From positions 1 to 30,450 of the IMG/VR virus record IMGVR_UViG_3300042691_031196: a stretch of DNA of 30,450 nucleotides, one strand, 5' to 3'. The notes beneath the pieces were generated by a model that was not told the DNA's origin, made no database searches, and was given only the letters and a program-made list of their open reading frames with translations. The DNA comes from a virus. The translations under genes and the position numbers were made by a program. This document shows positions 29,769 to 30,450 of the stretch, in pieces (positions within the stretch are counted from its first letter, which is position 1; the number at the start of each line of letters is the position of its first letter).

Positions 29769-30450
29769 TTATTTTCTATTATCTAATTTATCCATCAAAT
29801 CGTGGATTTTAGATATTTGAGGATCTACATATGCTCTAGATTCTACTAAAGTGTCAGAAGATGCTTTAGTCAATGACTCATTAATCTTCTTTTCTACTTT
29901 TTCGGAAATAGGCTTTCTATCCTTTAATTCATTAGTTATTGTCTTATAAAGACGCTTAGATTCTTTAAGTGTAGTTGCCTCATCATCAAATCTCTTCATA
30001 ATGTCAGTTTTTTCTACCTTAGTAGTAGTATGTTCCATGAACAATTTAACTGCATGTGTTAAGTTTGAATTGAATAATGCAATCTCACCTAATTTATCAC
30101 GAAATACTTTTAAAGCATCTTTAGTTTGATTGTATTTGTCTTTTAATTCTTTGTACTCCTTAATAATTTGTTTGTACTCAGATTTAACAGACTCATTTGT
30201 TGGATAATTCTGAGGATGAATTTGTTTTGCTCTACGATCATGTAAAGTTCTTCTACTGCCCTCATCTGAACCACCCCAAGACTCATCGTTATCTTCTTCA
30301 GAATCCATATCCATGTCCATGTCTATATTCATGTCCATTTCTTCTTCATCATCATATTCTTTTTCGATGTGTTTTGGTTTTGGCATTTTTGGTATACGAC
30401 TTAACATATCATAATCATGATTGTCATCATCTTCATCATCAAAAGTGATT
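29769..30450 (-). CDS. 22: Prohead core scaffold protein (T4 gp22-like), 5' end beyond window
   Basis: The frame stays open to the right edge upstream of the ATG at 30407 (adding about 14 residues rich in Asp, ...DDEDDDNHDYD), so the real start is probably outside the window. The visible protein has a very acidic N-terminal region (DDEEEMDMNIDMDMDMDSEED), a long helical charged middle (KSEYKQIIKEYKELKDKYN) and LGEIALFNSNLTHAVKLF, a segment I recognise in gp22 proteins. ASSDTLVESRAYVDP near the C-terminus includes LVE followed by Ser, a prohead-protease-like site, as gp22 is degraded during maturation. It lies directly upstream of gp23 as in T4. There is no recognised gene in the 41 bases between them. 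Confidence 0.85.
   Translation of the reverse strand, partial: ITFDDEDDDNHDYDMLSRIPKMPKPKHIEKEYDDEEEMDMNIDMDMDMDSEEDNDESWGGSDEGSRRTLHDRRAKQIHPQNYPTNESVKSEYKQIIKEYKELKDKYNQTKDALKVFRDKLGEIALFNSNLTHAVKLFMEHTTTKVEKTDIMKRFDDEATTLKESKRLYKTITNELKDRKPISEKVEKKINESLTKASSDTLVESRAYVDPQISKIHDLMDKLDNRK

Noticed and set aside
30197-30448. Plus-strand frame at the right edge
   Set aside because: It is antisense of the acidic Asp/Met tract of the scaffold gene (His/Pro/Cys-rich shadow).
1-30450. tRNA genes, CRISPR arrays, insertion sequences
   Set aside because: No cloverleaf with a conserved T-loop, no spaced direct repeats and no transposase-like frame were recognised by eye; a tRNA scan would settle the first.

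Overview
The window looks like part of the genome of a T4-like tailed phage (contractile tail) with very AT-rich DNA. The T4 signature genes are a major capsid protein (gp23-like, minus strand, 27931-29727), a prohead scaffold (gp22-like, running off the right edge), a late sigma factor (gp55-like, 17043-17792) and a baseplate spike protein with an OB fold (gp5-like, 20291-21586). Phage PhoH, dUTPase and a 3'-5' exonuclease support this. The host is not proven. A Bacteroidota host is my best guess: leaders are A-rich with almost no Shine-Dalgarno sequences, and several gene starts are preceded by an AT(A/G)TTTATA element that resembles the Bacteroidota -7 box (TAnnTTTG).

Layout. 1-1214: nucleotide metabolism and DNA processing (exonuclease, dUTPase). 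1219-13298: a tightly packed plus-strand cassette of 16 genes, many overlapping by ATGA, that resembles a bacterial surface-polysaccharide locus. It has a class I methyltransferase, a StrG-like dioxygenase, a StrF-like/GT2 fusion, several GT-A glycosyltransferases, a GT-D glycosyltransferase, a WecB-type UDP-GlcNAc 2-epimerase, a sugar-1-phosphate nucleotidyltransferase, a cupin, two WavE-like proteins, two FkbM methyltransferases and a GDPD-like protein. It also holds a RuBisCO-like protein (11008-12189). 13368-17036: PhoH, a degenerate HAD-like protein, a small hypothetical and two more glycosyltransferases. 17043-23023: late sigma factor, then probable tail/baseplate genes, including a 56-residue gene at 20121-20291. 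23073-23498: SlyD-type FKBP. 23528-25061 (minus): HNH endonuclease and two small or unknown genes. 25080-26337 (plus): HExxH protein and papain-like protease. 26366-30450 (minus): purple-acid-phosphatase-like protein, gp23 and gp22.

The most striking feature is the RuBisCO-like protein inside the glycan cassette. The carbamylated lysine and its metal-binding neighbours are conserved, but the loop-6 lysine and the N-terminal active-site residues are replaced. It is therefore a form IV RuBisCO-like enzyme and not a CO2-fixing one. Its neighbours suggest it enolises or otherwise rearranges a sugar-phosphate-like intermediate used to build a phage-encoded glycan. That role is inference.

Transcription units are separated by clear hairpin terminators at about 23505, 24043, 26343 and 27871. 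A perfect 16-bp palindrome at 25063-25078 appears to provide divergent promoter elements. No gene-free stretch longer than 300 bases was seen. No tRNA, rRNA, CRISPR array or insertion sequence was recognised.
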